This document shows, in pieces, positions 15,736 to 20,414 of a DNA stretch of 20,414 nt. Source of the stretch: JBBTXG01 sp038062375 (GTDB lineage: Bacteria > Patescibacteriota > Minisyncoccia > Minisyncoccales > UBA10102); the NCBI GenBank assembly GCA_038062375.1, contig JBBTXG010000015.1, positions 1 to 20,414 of the forward strand. The letters are read 5' to 3'. Under the pieces are notes generated by a model. It was not told the DNA's origin. It worked only from the letters and a program-made list of their open reading frames with translations, and did no database searches. The position numbers and the translations under genes are program-made. The first letter of the stretch is position 1. Every line of letters starts with the position of its first letter.

Positions 15736-16332
15736 ATGATCAATCTTCTTCCTCCGATCGATAAAGAAAGATTTCGTCAGGAACAGGTGTTCCGACTCAT
15801 TGGAATTGTGGGTATGGTGCTGGTGTTTTCTCTCATCAGCCTCTTCCTCCTTTTGCTCGCGATTCGAATCTACCTGGCAGGACAAATTCAAACACGCGAA
15901 CTCATGATCGCCTTGCAAAAAAAAGAGCTCGCAAGACAAGAATTACTGAAAAAAAACATTCAGGAAAAGAATAGCCGCGTAAGAGAAATGCTGTCGTTTT
16001 ACCAAAACCAGTCGATCCTCTCGGAAACTTTTCAAGAGATCTCGGCATTATTGCCCGAAGGGGTGTATCTCACTTCTCTCACCTACACTCCTCCTCTCTT
16101 GGTTAAAGAAGAAGCAACAGAAGGAAGGGGAGAGAAAAAAGAAACAAAGAATGCAAAAGTTTTTCTTGCTGGGTTTGCTCCCACGCGAAAGGAAGTGCTT
16201 GCGCTTCGGAGAAACCTGAAAAGTAAAGAATCCTTTCTCGGCTTGTATGGACCTCTCTCCAATTGGGTTATCCCCACGGACGTAAATTTTTCTTTCCAGT
16301 TCGAAATCCCTTCTGTCAAAGGACAACGATAA
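15736..16332 (+). CDS. pilN: type IV pilus assembly protein PilN
   Basis: A 198-residue bitopic membrane protein. It starts MINLLPP, the conserved N-terminal motif that docks into PilM, then has a transmembrane helix at about 21-44, a charged coiled coil (53-85) and a small C-terminal domain with LLPEGVYLTSLTY (105-117), typical of PilN. It lies between pilM and pilO, with 19 nt to pilO, and would form the alignment complex linking the cytoplasmic ring to the external side. Confidence 0.9.
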   Translation: MINLLPPIDKERFRQEQVFRLIGIVGMVLVFSLISLFLLLLAIRIYLAGQIQTRELMIALQKKELARQELLKKNIQEKNSRVREMLSFYQNQSILSETFQEISALLPEGVYLTSLTYTPPLLVKEEATEGRGEKKETKNAKVFLAGFAPTRKEVLALRRNLKSKESFLGLYGPLSNWVIPTDVNFSFQFEIPSVKGQR

Positions 16333-16351
16333 AACGCCGCATCCTCCATTT

Positions 16352-16912
16352 ATGCAGCCCAAAAAGAAAATCATCATCTCTTCAATCGTTTTTGGAGCAA
16401 TCACTATGGGAATAGGAGGCCTCGTGATCTATCCTATCTGGAGAAGCATGGAACATGATCATGAGAAGCTCGTTGCTCAAGAAAGAGAGCTTGCCACCAT
16501 CGAGGCTGACCGAAAAAATATGGAAAACTTCGAGAAACTCTCCGAAGAGCGAGTGGCCGAGTTTTCTCAATTGGAAACTGTATTTGTTGATCTTGATCCT
16601 CCGGTACGTTTTATTGAGTTTCTTGAAAGCGAGGCGCAACGTTCCCAACTCAAACTCAACATCACGGCCGGCGTTCCCCAGAAACTCCAAGATGATCGAT
16701 GGCCTTCGATCAACTTTCTGATTTCTTCGAAGGGGTCCTATCCAAACTTCCTGAAATTCTTAAAGAAAGTTGAGCTTTCTCTATCTGCAGTTGAGATACA
16801 GAATCTTGTAGTTACGGGTTTGGGTAAACAAGAAACTCTTGGCGAGCAGACTCGGAAGCTCCCATCCAAAGATGTTGAATTTTCCTTAACGATAAAAGCG
16901 TATACAAAGTAA
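16352..16912 (+). CDS. pilO: type IV pilus assembly protein PilO-like
   Basis: A 186-residue bitopic membrane protein with a transmembrane helix at about 8-28, a helical coiled-coil region (33-75) and a ferredoxin-like C-terminal domain containing SYPNFLKFLKKVELSLSAVEI (128-148), the usual PilO pattern. It directly follows pilN, with which PilO normally forms heterodimers. Gene order strongly supports the name; sequence alone is moderately diagnostic. Confidence 0.85.
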   Translation: MQPKKKIIISSIVFGAITMGIGGLVIYPIWRSMEHDHEKLVAQERELATIEADRKNMENFEKLSEERVAEFSQLETVFVDLDPPVRFIEFLESEAQRSQLKLNITAGVPQKLQDDRWPSINFLISSKGSYPNFLKFLKKVELSLSAVEIQNLVVTGLGKQETLGEQTRKLPSKDVEFSLTIKAYTK

Positions 16913-16943
16913 AGGACGTACTACGTTGTCAAGAAAGTTCTCC

Positions 16944-17297
16944 ATGGATATGAGAAAAGGCATTCCTACAAAAAAACTTACGAAAGGAGTAAAAGCATTT
17001 TTCTGGATGATAGCCGAGAACGCGTTTTCGACGTATCTTGTCCTCCTGTTCGGAGGATTAATTCTTTCCTCGATCATCTTCTATCGATACACGCCTACAT
17101 TTCAACGCGTGGAACTCCTGCCCGAAGATACCCAACAAATGTTCCAGTATGAACTCTTCGAAAGAATGGTGTCGGAGTGGCGCGCGAGAACAGAAAAATC
17201 ACAGGAGGTAGAAACTACTCTGTATAGCAATCCATTCATTCCAACCTTTCTCCTTCTCGAAGGGATAAGCGAAGAATTGACTGAAAAGCAGCCTTAA
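16944..17297 (+). CDS. small membrane protein at the end of the pilus operon, unknown function
   Basis: A 117-residue protein with a basic N-terminus (MDMRKGIPTKKLTKG), one transmembrane helix at about 29-49 and a soluble tail that is mostly acidic. No family recognised. It occupies the place where pilP sits in Gram-negative operons, but shows no PilP lipobox or Pro-rich linker. ATG 16944 is chosen; an in-frame TTG at 16926 would add six residues. The promoter of the downstream tRNAs begins inside its 3' end. A role stabilising PilN/PilO is a guess from position only. Confidence 0.7.
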   Translation: MDMRKGIPTKKLTKGVKAFFWMIAENAFSTYLVLLFGGLILSSIIFYRYTPTFQRVELLPEDTQQMFQYELFERMVSEWRARTEKSQEVETTLYSNPFIPTFLLLEGISEELTEKQP

Positions 17298-17305
17298 GAT
17301 ATCAT
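17277..17305 (+). promoter_or_regulatory. promoter for tRNA-Arg(TCT) and tRNA-His
   Basis: TTGACT (17277-17282, 5 of 6), a 17-nt spacer and TATCAT (17300-17305, 5 of 6). The predicted start is near 17312, about 35 nt before tRNA-Arg. The -35 lies within the last codons of the preceding gene. Confidence 0.7.
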
Positions 17306-17346
17306 AGGCACGCCATGTCAAGTGGATAAATCCTTTCTTCCACGAT

Positions 17347-17418
17347 GTCCCTGTAGCTCAACGGATAGAGCGCCGGCCTTCTAAGCCTGTAATGGAGGTT
17401 CGATTCCTCCCAGGGACA
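17347..17418 (+). tRNA. tRNA-Arg(TCT)
   Basis: Acceptor GTCCCTG / CAGGGAC, D stem GCTC / GAGC, anticodon loop CTTCTAA giving TCT, T-arm GGAGG-TTCGATT-CCTCC, discriminator A. No encoded CCA. The anticodon stem CCGGC / GCCTG contains a C-U mismatch at 28-42. Confidence 0.94.
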
Positions 17419-17423
17419 CACTT

Positions 17424-17463
17424 CACTTCGTTCGACCTAAACTTGCTGTGAGCGAAAGCGAAG
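17424..17463 (+). repeat. tRNA-Arg/tRNA-His spacer hairpin with CACTTCGTTCG motif
   Basis: CTTCG-TTCG (17426-17434) pairs with CGAA-AG-CGAAG (17453-17463) through a 2-nt bulge. The 11-mer CACTTCGTTCG at 17424-17434 recurs at 20151-20161 after tRNA-Ala, so it is a shared tRNA-spacer element in this genome segment. Confidence 0.5.
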
Positions 17464-17466
17464 AAT

Positions 17467-17542
17467 GGTGCCTGTAGCTTAATTGGTTAAAGCGCCGCTC
17501 TGTGGCAGCGGAGATCTGCGGGTTCGAGCCCCGTCAGGCACC
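17467..17542 (+). tRNA. tRNA-His(GTG)
   Basis: Eight-base acceptor GGTGCCTG / CAGGCACC including the diagnostic G-1:C73 pair, anticodon stem CCGCT / AGCGG with loop CTGTGGC giving GTG, and T-loop TTCGAGC. CCA is not encoded. Cotranscribed with tRNA-Arg(TCT) from the promoter at 17277. Confidence 0.96.
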
Positions 17543-17586
17543 CACGCATTTTTCCCAAGAACGAAGTGATTGGTTGAAAAATTCAG

Positions 17587-17618
17587 TGTCCTGATCCGCC
17601 AATGAGCGGAGAAGGACA
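17587..17618 (+). ncRNA. structured hairpin with tandem G-A internal loop
   Basis: TGTCCT-GA-TCCGC-CAATGA-GCGGA-GA-AGGACA: a 6-bp stem, a symmetric GA/GA internal loop that can form tandem sheared G-A pairs, a 5-bp stem and a 6-nt loop. Every stem position pairs perfectly. It lies 45 nt downstream of tRNA-His on the same strand, so it may be the 3' trailer of that transcript, a processing signal or an independent small RNA. Confidence 0.45.
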
Positions 17619-17638
17619 ACAATATCATTAGTCACACA

Positions 17639-17657
17639 ATCGCCATCTCGGCGGTTT
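17639..17657 (+). terminator. weak intrinsic terminator for the tRNA-Arg/His unit
   Basis: A short TCGCC / GGCGG-type stem (4 GC pairs plus a wobble) with a 5-nt loop, followed by six T residues. It is the first T-tailed hairpin after the tRNA genes. Confidence 0.5.
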
Positions 17658-17812
17658 TTTGGTCGGTGTTGGGGCCATTGCCGAGTAAGTTCAACAAGTA
17701 AGTGCAACACTTCTGTAGAATAGATTTTGTCAAATTTCGGTTAGTGTGATGGGCGACTTGATAATACATCTTTTCAAACTCGACTTTGCACCCCCTCCCC
17801 CCGTCCACTTGA

Positions 17813-17841
17813 GAAATAGTGAGTGGCGTGGTAGGGTAAAC
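17813..17841. repeat. left copy of 29-bp imperfect direct repeat flanking the collagen-like gene
   Basis: Matches 19126-19154 at 23 of 29 positions, with the first 12 bases (GAAATAGTGAGT) identical. Five of the six mismatches are transitions. It lies just before the promoter of the collagen-like gene, directly after a TGA trinucleotide, as the right copy lies directly after the gene's TAG stop. Confidence 0.65.
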
Positions 17842-17853
17842 CATTTCAAGGTC

Positions 17854-17862
17854 TGATATAAA
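17854..17862 (+). promoter_or_regulatory. extended -10 promoter of the collagen-like gene
   Basis: TGA-TATAAA, only 6 nt before ATG 17869, so the transcript is likely leaderless. No clear -35 is visible. Confidence 0.55.
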
Positions 17863-17868
17863 ATTACT

Positions 17869-19125
17869 ATGAGTATGAATATGAAAATATCAACTAGTAA
17901 GCTCTCAATAGCTCTTTTTGGAATTGGTGTTTTGGCTGTTTCTTCGTTGCTCTGGACTTATATCCAAGCGAATAACGGTGAGATTACTGTCTGCGTAAAA
18001 GAGAATGGCGCGATGTATCTCATTGGAGAAGGATTTAAGCGAACTGAATGCAAGGATAAACACAAGCTGCTGTCTTGGAATATCCAAGGGCCTCAAGGAG
18101 AAAAGGGAGAGAAGGGCGATCAAGGAGAATCTGGTCCTCAAGGTCCACCTGGGATACCAGCAATTGTTCTACCAGAAAATTTGAAACCCACTCCAATCAA
18201 TAAACAGTTCTGTTTTATTCCTACAGGGTCTGGTTTGCGTGATATCACTGCGAAATGGGGATTACAAAACGAGTTTGGTGCAGTACCTGCTCATGGAATA
18301 TCTTGGGGATCAATACATTTGGTTCCAGCGAACGGTAGCAAAATGTCCTTTACTGCAAATGGGACAGGTTCTGAATTAACTGTTGATGTCGGCTCAGCTT
18401 TAGTTGGTTTTGAGGGTACAGTTGAACTTGATGCAAATATCTTTTGGGGGAACTTTATAATTCCTGTTACAGGTAGCAAACTCTTGACGATTGACTTTGA
18501 TGGCCGAGGCTGTCATCTTATGGAAGATAGCGGAGTCTCAATTGCGGCTATTGTGAGTGATACCTTTAACAGTTACTTAAGTGGAAGTATTATTGGGCAG
18601 GGAGGTTGGGTTGACCGCGTAAATGGAAACAATTTTATCGTTCAAGACACTACTGTTTTTGAGGGCGCAACGGCAATCCATAACAATACACAAGCAGATA
18701 GTGTTATTGCCAAAATAGGTTCTCCATTCTCTGATGGCAGGCAAGCTGTTTATATTAAAACTGAAAACAGAGATAGTTGGGGAGACTACCCAGATGGTAA
18801 TGTCCAGATGAGAATATCAAAGGGTGGATGGGATTCAAGCACGATGGCGTCTGTAACGTTCAAAAAGGATGGCAATGTTGCTTATTACGACCCAGCATTG
18901 GATACCTATACAAACTTCGGCATTTACAACGATAATGAATGGACGCTGGTGGAAGTTGAATGGCGGTCGAGTGATAGAACAGCAAGATATAGGGTAAATA
19001 ACGGAACGTGGACGGATTGGTTGACATTCAAAGGTGCTTCATCTTTCACCAATTTTGATAATGTTGGTCTAGCCTTTGTTTTACCAAGCGGTTCAGGTGG
19101 AGTTTATTTCGATACACTCCATTAG
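17869..19125 (+). CDS. exported or membrane-anchored collagen-repeat protein with C-terminal lectin-like domain
   Basis: A 418-residue surface protein candidate. Residues 11-34 are a hydrophobic signal/anchor without an obvious cleavage motif. A small two-cysteine module follows (Cys42, Cys61; ITVCVKENGAMYLI...LLSWNIQG), of the kind that commonly precedes bacterial collagen-like segments. Residues 74-97 form eight uninterrupted Gly-X-Y triplets (GPQGEKGEKGDQGESGPQ...). A beta-rich middle domain with Cys115 and Cys215 follows, and 230-418 resembles a concanavalin-like jelly roll (DTFNSYL...GVYFDTLH). Likely trimeric attachment factor; binding partner unknown. No Shine-Dalgarno sequence; three near-consecutive in-frame ATGs make the exact start uncertain. 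Flanked by direct repeats and tRNA genes, so possibly acquired. Confidence 0.8.
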   Translation: MSMNMKISTSKLSIALFGIGVLAVSSLLWTYIQANNGEITVCVKENGAMYLIGEGFKRTECKDKHKLLSWNIQGPQGEKGEKGDQGESGPQGPPGIPAIVLPENLKPTPINKQFCFIPTGSGLRDITAKWGLQNEFGAVPAHGISWGSIHLVPANGSKMSFTANGTGSELTVDVGSALVGFEGTVELDANIFWGNFIIPVTGSKLLTIDFDGRGCHLMEDSGVSIAAIVSDTFNSYLSGSIIGQGGWVDRVNGNNFIVQDTTVFEGATAIHNNTQADSVIAKIGSPFSDGRQAVYIKTENRDSWGDYPDGNVQMRISKGGWDSSTMASVTFKKDGNVAYYDPALDTYTNFGIYNDNEWTLVEVEWRSSDRTARYRVNNGTWTDWLTFKGASSFTNFDNVGLAFVLPSGSGGVYFDTLH

Positions 19126-19154
19126 GAAATAGTGAGTAGCAGGGTGGGGTGAAT
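19126..19154. repeat. right copy of 29-bp imperfect direct repeat
   Basis: Begins immediately after the TAG stop of the collagen-like gene. See the left copy at 17813-17841. Read on the minus strand, both copies keep one frame: ...PTTPLTIS in the left copy and ...PTLLLTIS in the right, the latter then reaching a stop. Confidence 0.65.
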
Positions 19155-19224
19155 GCTATGCTGAATCTACCAAACAGGTTCTCATGGCGTCCCATAGGCG
19201 ACCCCTAGCTTAGTTTGGGGACAA

Positions 19225-19241
19225 GGTGCGCTTAGCGCACC
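19225..19241. repeat. GC-rich hairpin after the collagen-like gene
   Basis: Perfect GGTGCGC-TTA-GCGCACC. No T-run follows directly. It precedes the stronger terminator hairpin by 9 nt and may be part of a double terminator. Confidence 0.5.
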
Positions 19242-19250
19242 CTTTAATTC

Positions 19251-19277
19251 AAAATCCCGCGTTGATCGCGGGATTTT
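19251..19277. terminator. bidirectional intrinsic terminator
   Basis: Perfect 11-bp stem AAAATCCCGCG / CGCGGGATTTT with loop TTGAT. The A/T ends give a T-run in both directions. It would end the collagen-like gene on the plus strand and the acidic-protein gene on the minus strand. Confidence 0.85.
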
Positions 19278-19312
19278 GTGTGAATTGAATTCACCTCGCT
19301 TACAAACCGTCC

Positions 19313-19504
19313 CTATTCTTCTGGCTTTTCTGGGAAGTCGGAGGTACCACCTTCTTCCTCTTCCTTTTCCTCTTCCTCTTTCTCTCCGTCTCCACCTCCC
19401 GCAATCTCATCATCGCCCTCCATCATCCCTTCCTGTCCTCCCCCTTCTTCTTCCTCACCATCATCCTCATTAAGAATTACAGAAGAGAATTTGTCGTAGA
19501 TCAT
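19313..19504 (-). CDS. small highly acidic low-complexity protein, unknown function
   Basis: A 63-residue protein from ATG 19504 (an in-frame GTG at 19516 would add four residues). After MIYDKFSSVILNEDD it consists almost wholly of Glu, Asp and Gly runs with a few Lys, ending DFPEKPEE; it has no recognisable domain. It is supported as a gene by a perfect consensus promoter at 19648-19675, a GAGGTGA ribosome-site-like sequence at the junction with the preceding small frame, and a terminator at 19251-19277. Simple sequence could also generate such a frame by chance, so the call is moderate. Confidence 0.5.
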   Translation of the reverse strand: MIYDKFSSVILNEDDGEEEEGGGQEGMMEGDDEIAGGGDGEKEEEEKEEEEGGTSDFPEKPEE

Positions 19505-19516
19505 TATGTAATACAC

Positions 19517-19624
19517 TCACCTCAAATTCTTTATTATTATTCGACCAACCTTTTGCCTCGCGCATATTTGAGATGAGTTGGTTTGTCTGACAAAGATTTC
19601 TTTGACCTTTATTAACTCTCTCAT
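19517..19624 (-). CDS. 35-residue basic leader peptide or small protein
   Basis: Begins with ATG about 17 nt after the predicted transcription start and encodes a lysine- and arginine-rich peptide (MRELIKVKEIFVRQ...IIIKNLR), net charge about +7. Its TGA stop directly abuts the alternative GTG start of the acidic protein, and its last codons contain the GAGGTGA sequence that could serve the next gene. Translational coupling, a leader peptide or an interacting basic/acidic pair are all possible. No family recognised. Confidence 0.35.
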   Translation of the reverse strand: MRELIKVKEIFVRQTNSSQICARQKVGRIIIKNLR

Positions 19625-19647
19625 CAACTCGACTCTATCACACCCCT

Positions 19648-19675
19648 ATTATAAAAATGCAAGCACCCTTGTCAA
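19648..19675 (-). promoter_or_regulatory. perfect consensus sigma70 promoter, minus strand
   Basis: On the minus strand: TTGACA (19675-19670), a 16-nt spacer and TATAAT (19653-19648), all 12 consensus bases present. Predicted start near 19641. A run of nine C residues (19676-19684; G on the transcribed strand) sits directly upstream. Confidence 0.85.
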
Positions 19676-19861
19676 CCCCCCCCCACGAGAGATCTTCTAT
19701 CCACAGGATAGAATGAGGATGCCTTGAGTTGAGGTCGAAGATAATTCATGGTAGAATTCCTCCAGCTTGTATGAGCAGATTCCGCGTTCTTATCTTTTTG
19801 TTTAACTAGATAGGGTAATTCTATTCTAGGATTTGATGGGTCTTTATGGTAATATGGAGGA
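19676..19861. other. intergenic region with two hairpins
   Basis: I see no gene here. It holds TTCTATCC-ACA-GGATAGAA (19695-19713, perfect 8-bp stem) and CTAGATAG / CTATTCTAG (19806-19829, one bulged T). A TGG-TAATAT sequence at 19847-19855 is a weak extended -10 candidate, and GGAGG lies 1 nt before the ATG at 19862. Confidence 0.4.
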
Positions 19862-19978
19862 ATGCCACGATTAACCCCCAAGCAAGTTGCAAAAATAGTT
19901 CGTTTAAGACAAAAAGGATGTAGCTTACTGAAATTAGGCGTATCACCGGTCACTCCAATGGTATGTGCAATTATCTTA
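19862..19978 (+). pseudogene. frameshifted remnant of a helix-turn-helix protein
   Basis: Frame 1 gives MPRLTPKQVAKIVRLRQKG-CS, the start of a homeodomain-like HTH as found in resolvases, transposases and homing-endonuclease-associated proteins. At about 19923-19927 the homologous reading jumps to another frame, giving TEIRRITGHSNGMCNYL, which completes the HTH pattern (S-L-T-E-I-x-x-x-T-G-H-S). A single-base deletion explains it. The remnant then runs into tRNA-Arg(CCT) at 19979 with no further domain. Probably debris of a mobile or regulatory gene. Confidence 0.5.
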
Positions 19979-20050
19979 GTCCCCATAGCTCAATGGATAG
20001 AGCAGTGGCGTCCTAAGCCATTGATCCAGGTTCGACTCCTGGCGGGGACA
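19979..20050 (+). tRNA. tRNA-Arg(CCT)
   Basis: Acceptor GTCCCCA / CGGGGAC (A-C mismatch at pair 7-66), D stem GCTC / GAGC, anticodon stem GTGGC / GCCAT with loop GTCCTAA giving CCT, T-arm CCAGG-TTCGACT-CCTGG, discriminator A. CCA is not encoded. Confidence 0.94.
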
Positions 20051-20063
20051 CAGAGGAACAGAT

Positions 20064-20136
20064 GGGCCCGTAGCTCAATGGCCAGAGCATTTGGCTGGCA
20101 GTCAAAGGGTTAGGGGTTCGAATCCCCTCGGGTCCA
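20064..20136 (+). tRNA. tRNA-Ala(GGC)
   Basis: Acceptor GGGCCCG / CGGGTCC carries G3-U70, the alanine identity element. Anticodon stem TTTGG / TCAAA, loop CTGGCAG giving GGC, T-arm AGGGG-TTCGAAT-CCCCT, discriminator A. No encoded CCA. It starts 13 nt after tRNA-Arg(CCT), so the two are surely cotranscribed. Confidence 0.95.
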
Positions 20137-20179
20137 CTCGACTCGTTCCTCACTTCGTTCGCTCGGGCTCGCTCCCGTT

Positions 20180-20211
20180 CGAGGGCCTGAGCCGCCCCTC
20201 AGGGCCTGTCG
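20180..20211. repeat. GC-rich REP-like hairpin in tRNA-Ala/tRNA-Ser spacer
   Basis: CGAGGGCCTGAG (20180-20191) pairs with CTCAGGGCCTGTCG (20198-20211) across a 6-nt loop, with two single-base bulges. The CTGTCGAAGG sequence at its right edge resembles widespread bacterial REP-type elements. The preceding 20137-20179 is rich in CTCG/TTCG words and includes the CACTTCGTTCG motif seen at 17424. Confidence 0.5.
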
Positions 20212-20237
20212 AAGGCGTGGCAAGCCACCACTTCGAA

Positions 20238-20243
20238 TATAAA
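20238..20243 (+). promoter_or_regulatory. candidate -10 element for tRNA-Ser
   Basis: TATAAA in an AT-rich patch 82 nt before tRNA-Ser, without a clear -35. The predicted start is near 20250, which coincides with an ATG (20248) opening a 33-codon frame, MVKWRRDRKELL...VPKWS, that ends at 20349 inside tRNA-Ser. I regard that frame as doubtful. Confidence 0.35.
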
Positions 20244-20325
20244 TTATATGGTAAAATGGAGACGAGATAGGAAGGAACTACTTATCCAGAGATATCAACA
20301 AGGGTTACCCACTAAAACGAGATAT

Positions 20326-20414
20326 GGAGAGGTACCGAAGTGGTCATAACGGGATCGCCTCGAAAGCGATTAGCCCGCAAGGGCACGTGGGTTCGAATCC
20401 CACCCTCTCCGCCA
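20326..20414 (+). tRNA. tRNA-Ser(CGA)
   Basis: Class II tRNA: acceptor GGAGAGG / CCTCTCC, anticodon stem ATCGC / GCGAT with loop CTCGAAA giving CGA, a long variable arm (TAGCCCGCAAGGGCAC region), T-loop TTCGAAT, discriminator G and an encoded CCA. Complete exactly at the window's last base. Confidence 0.96.

Larger units (their letters stand above)
17543..17868. other. intergenic region between tRNA-His and the collagen-like gene
   Basis: This 326-nt stretch holds a structured hairpin (17587-17618), a weak terminator (17639-17657), the left copy of a direct repeat (17813-17841) and an extended -10 for the next gene. A 70-codon minus-strand frame (17844 down to 17632) starts MVYPTTPLTISQ but has no recognisable family or ribosome site and contains the terminator-like sequence, so I do not call it a gene. 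Confidence 0.5.

Noticed and set aside
17632..17844. 70-codon minus-strand frame beginning MVYPTTPLTISQ
   Set aside because: No recognisable family or ribosome site, and it spans a terminator-like sequence. It stays interesting only because its start lies in the direct repeat.
19672..19986. 104-codon minus-strand frame
   Set aside because: It covers the antisense of the HTH remnant and two hairpins, overlaps a strong minus-strand promoter, and has no protein-like pattern that I recognise.
19862..20113. 83-codon plus frame read as one intact protein
   Set aside because: Only the first 22 codons are HTH-like. The rest translates tRNA-Arg and tRNA-Ala, so it is better described as a frameshifted remnant.
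17543..20414. CRISPR array or integron-type attC sites in the accessory interval
   Set aside because: The repeats present are a single direct pair and unrelated hairpins. There are no regularly spaced identical repeats and no attC consensus ends.

Overview
The window looks like a chromosomal segment of a Candidate Phyla Radiation (Patescibacteria, Parcubacteria-like) bacterium. This is inferred from the gene set, not from a marker tree. Supporting signs are a trigger factor without its PPIase domain, a compact type IV pilus locus with no secretin genes, near-absence of Shine-Dalgarno sequences, apparently leaderless genes and scattered tRNA genes. TGA is used as a normal stop (for example tig, pilC and the PilX-like gene), which argues against the TGA-recoding CPR lineages.

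Layout. (1) 149-1782: a convergent pair, an unusual fusion of a cysteinyl-tRNA synthetase tail with an S51/cyanophycinase-type domain, and a class I SAM methyltransferase. (2) 1867-4840: a protein and RNA quality operon nusA-tig-clpP with a clear promoter, a leader hairpin and an intrinsic terminator. (3) 4866-6524: RNase Y as its own unit. (4) 6530-6894, minus strand: tRNA-Pro(TGG) then tRNA-Gly(TCC), separated by stacked hairpins. (5) 6930-17297: histidine kinase, single-domain response regulator, pilB, pilC, four prepilin-like proteins, pilM, pilN, pilO and a small membrane protein. This is a nearly complete type IV pilus assembly locus lacking pilT, the prepilin peptidase and a secretin within the window. 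(6) 17277-17542: tRNA-Arg(TCT) and tRNA-His(GTG) from a promoter inside the end of the last pilus-locus gene. (7) 17543-20414: an accessory-looking interval with a structured hairpin, an exported collagen-repeat plus lectin-like protein between imperfect direct repeats, a minus-strand unit with a perfect consensus promoter encoding a basic then an acidic small protein, a frameshifted helix-turn-helix remnant, and tRNA-Arg(CCT), tRNA-Ala(GGC) and tRNA-Ser(CGA).

Working together: the two-component pair directly precedes and probably shares transcription with the pilus genes, so it may control pilus formation or motility. PilB (extension ATPase), PilC (platform) and PilM/N/O (alignment complex) would assemble filaments from the four prepilins. 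One prepilin carries a predicted beta-solenoid and another a histidine-rich tail, suggesting specialised tips. The collagen-like protein is a second candidate surface attachment factor. All functional calls come from reading motifs; no database search was run.
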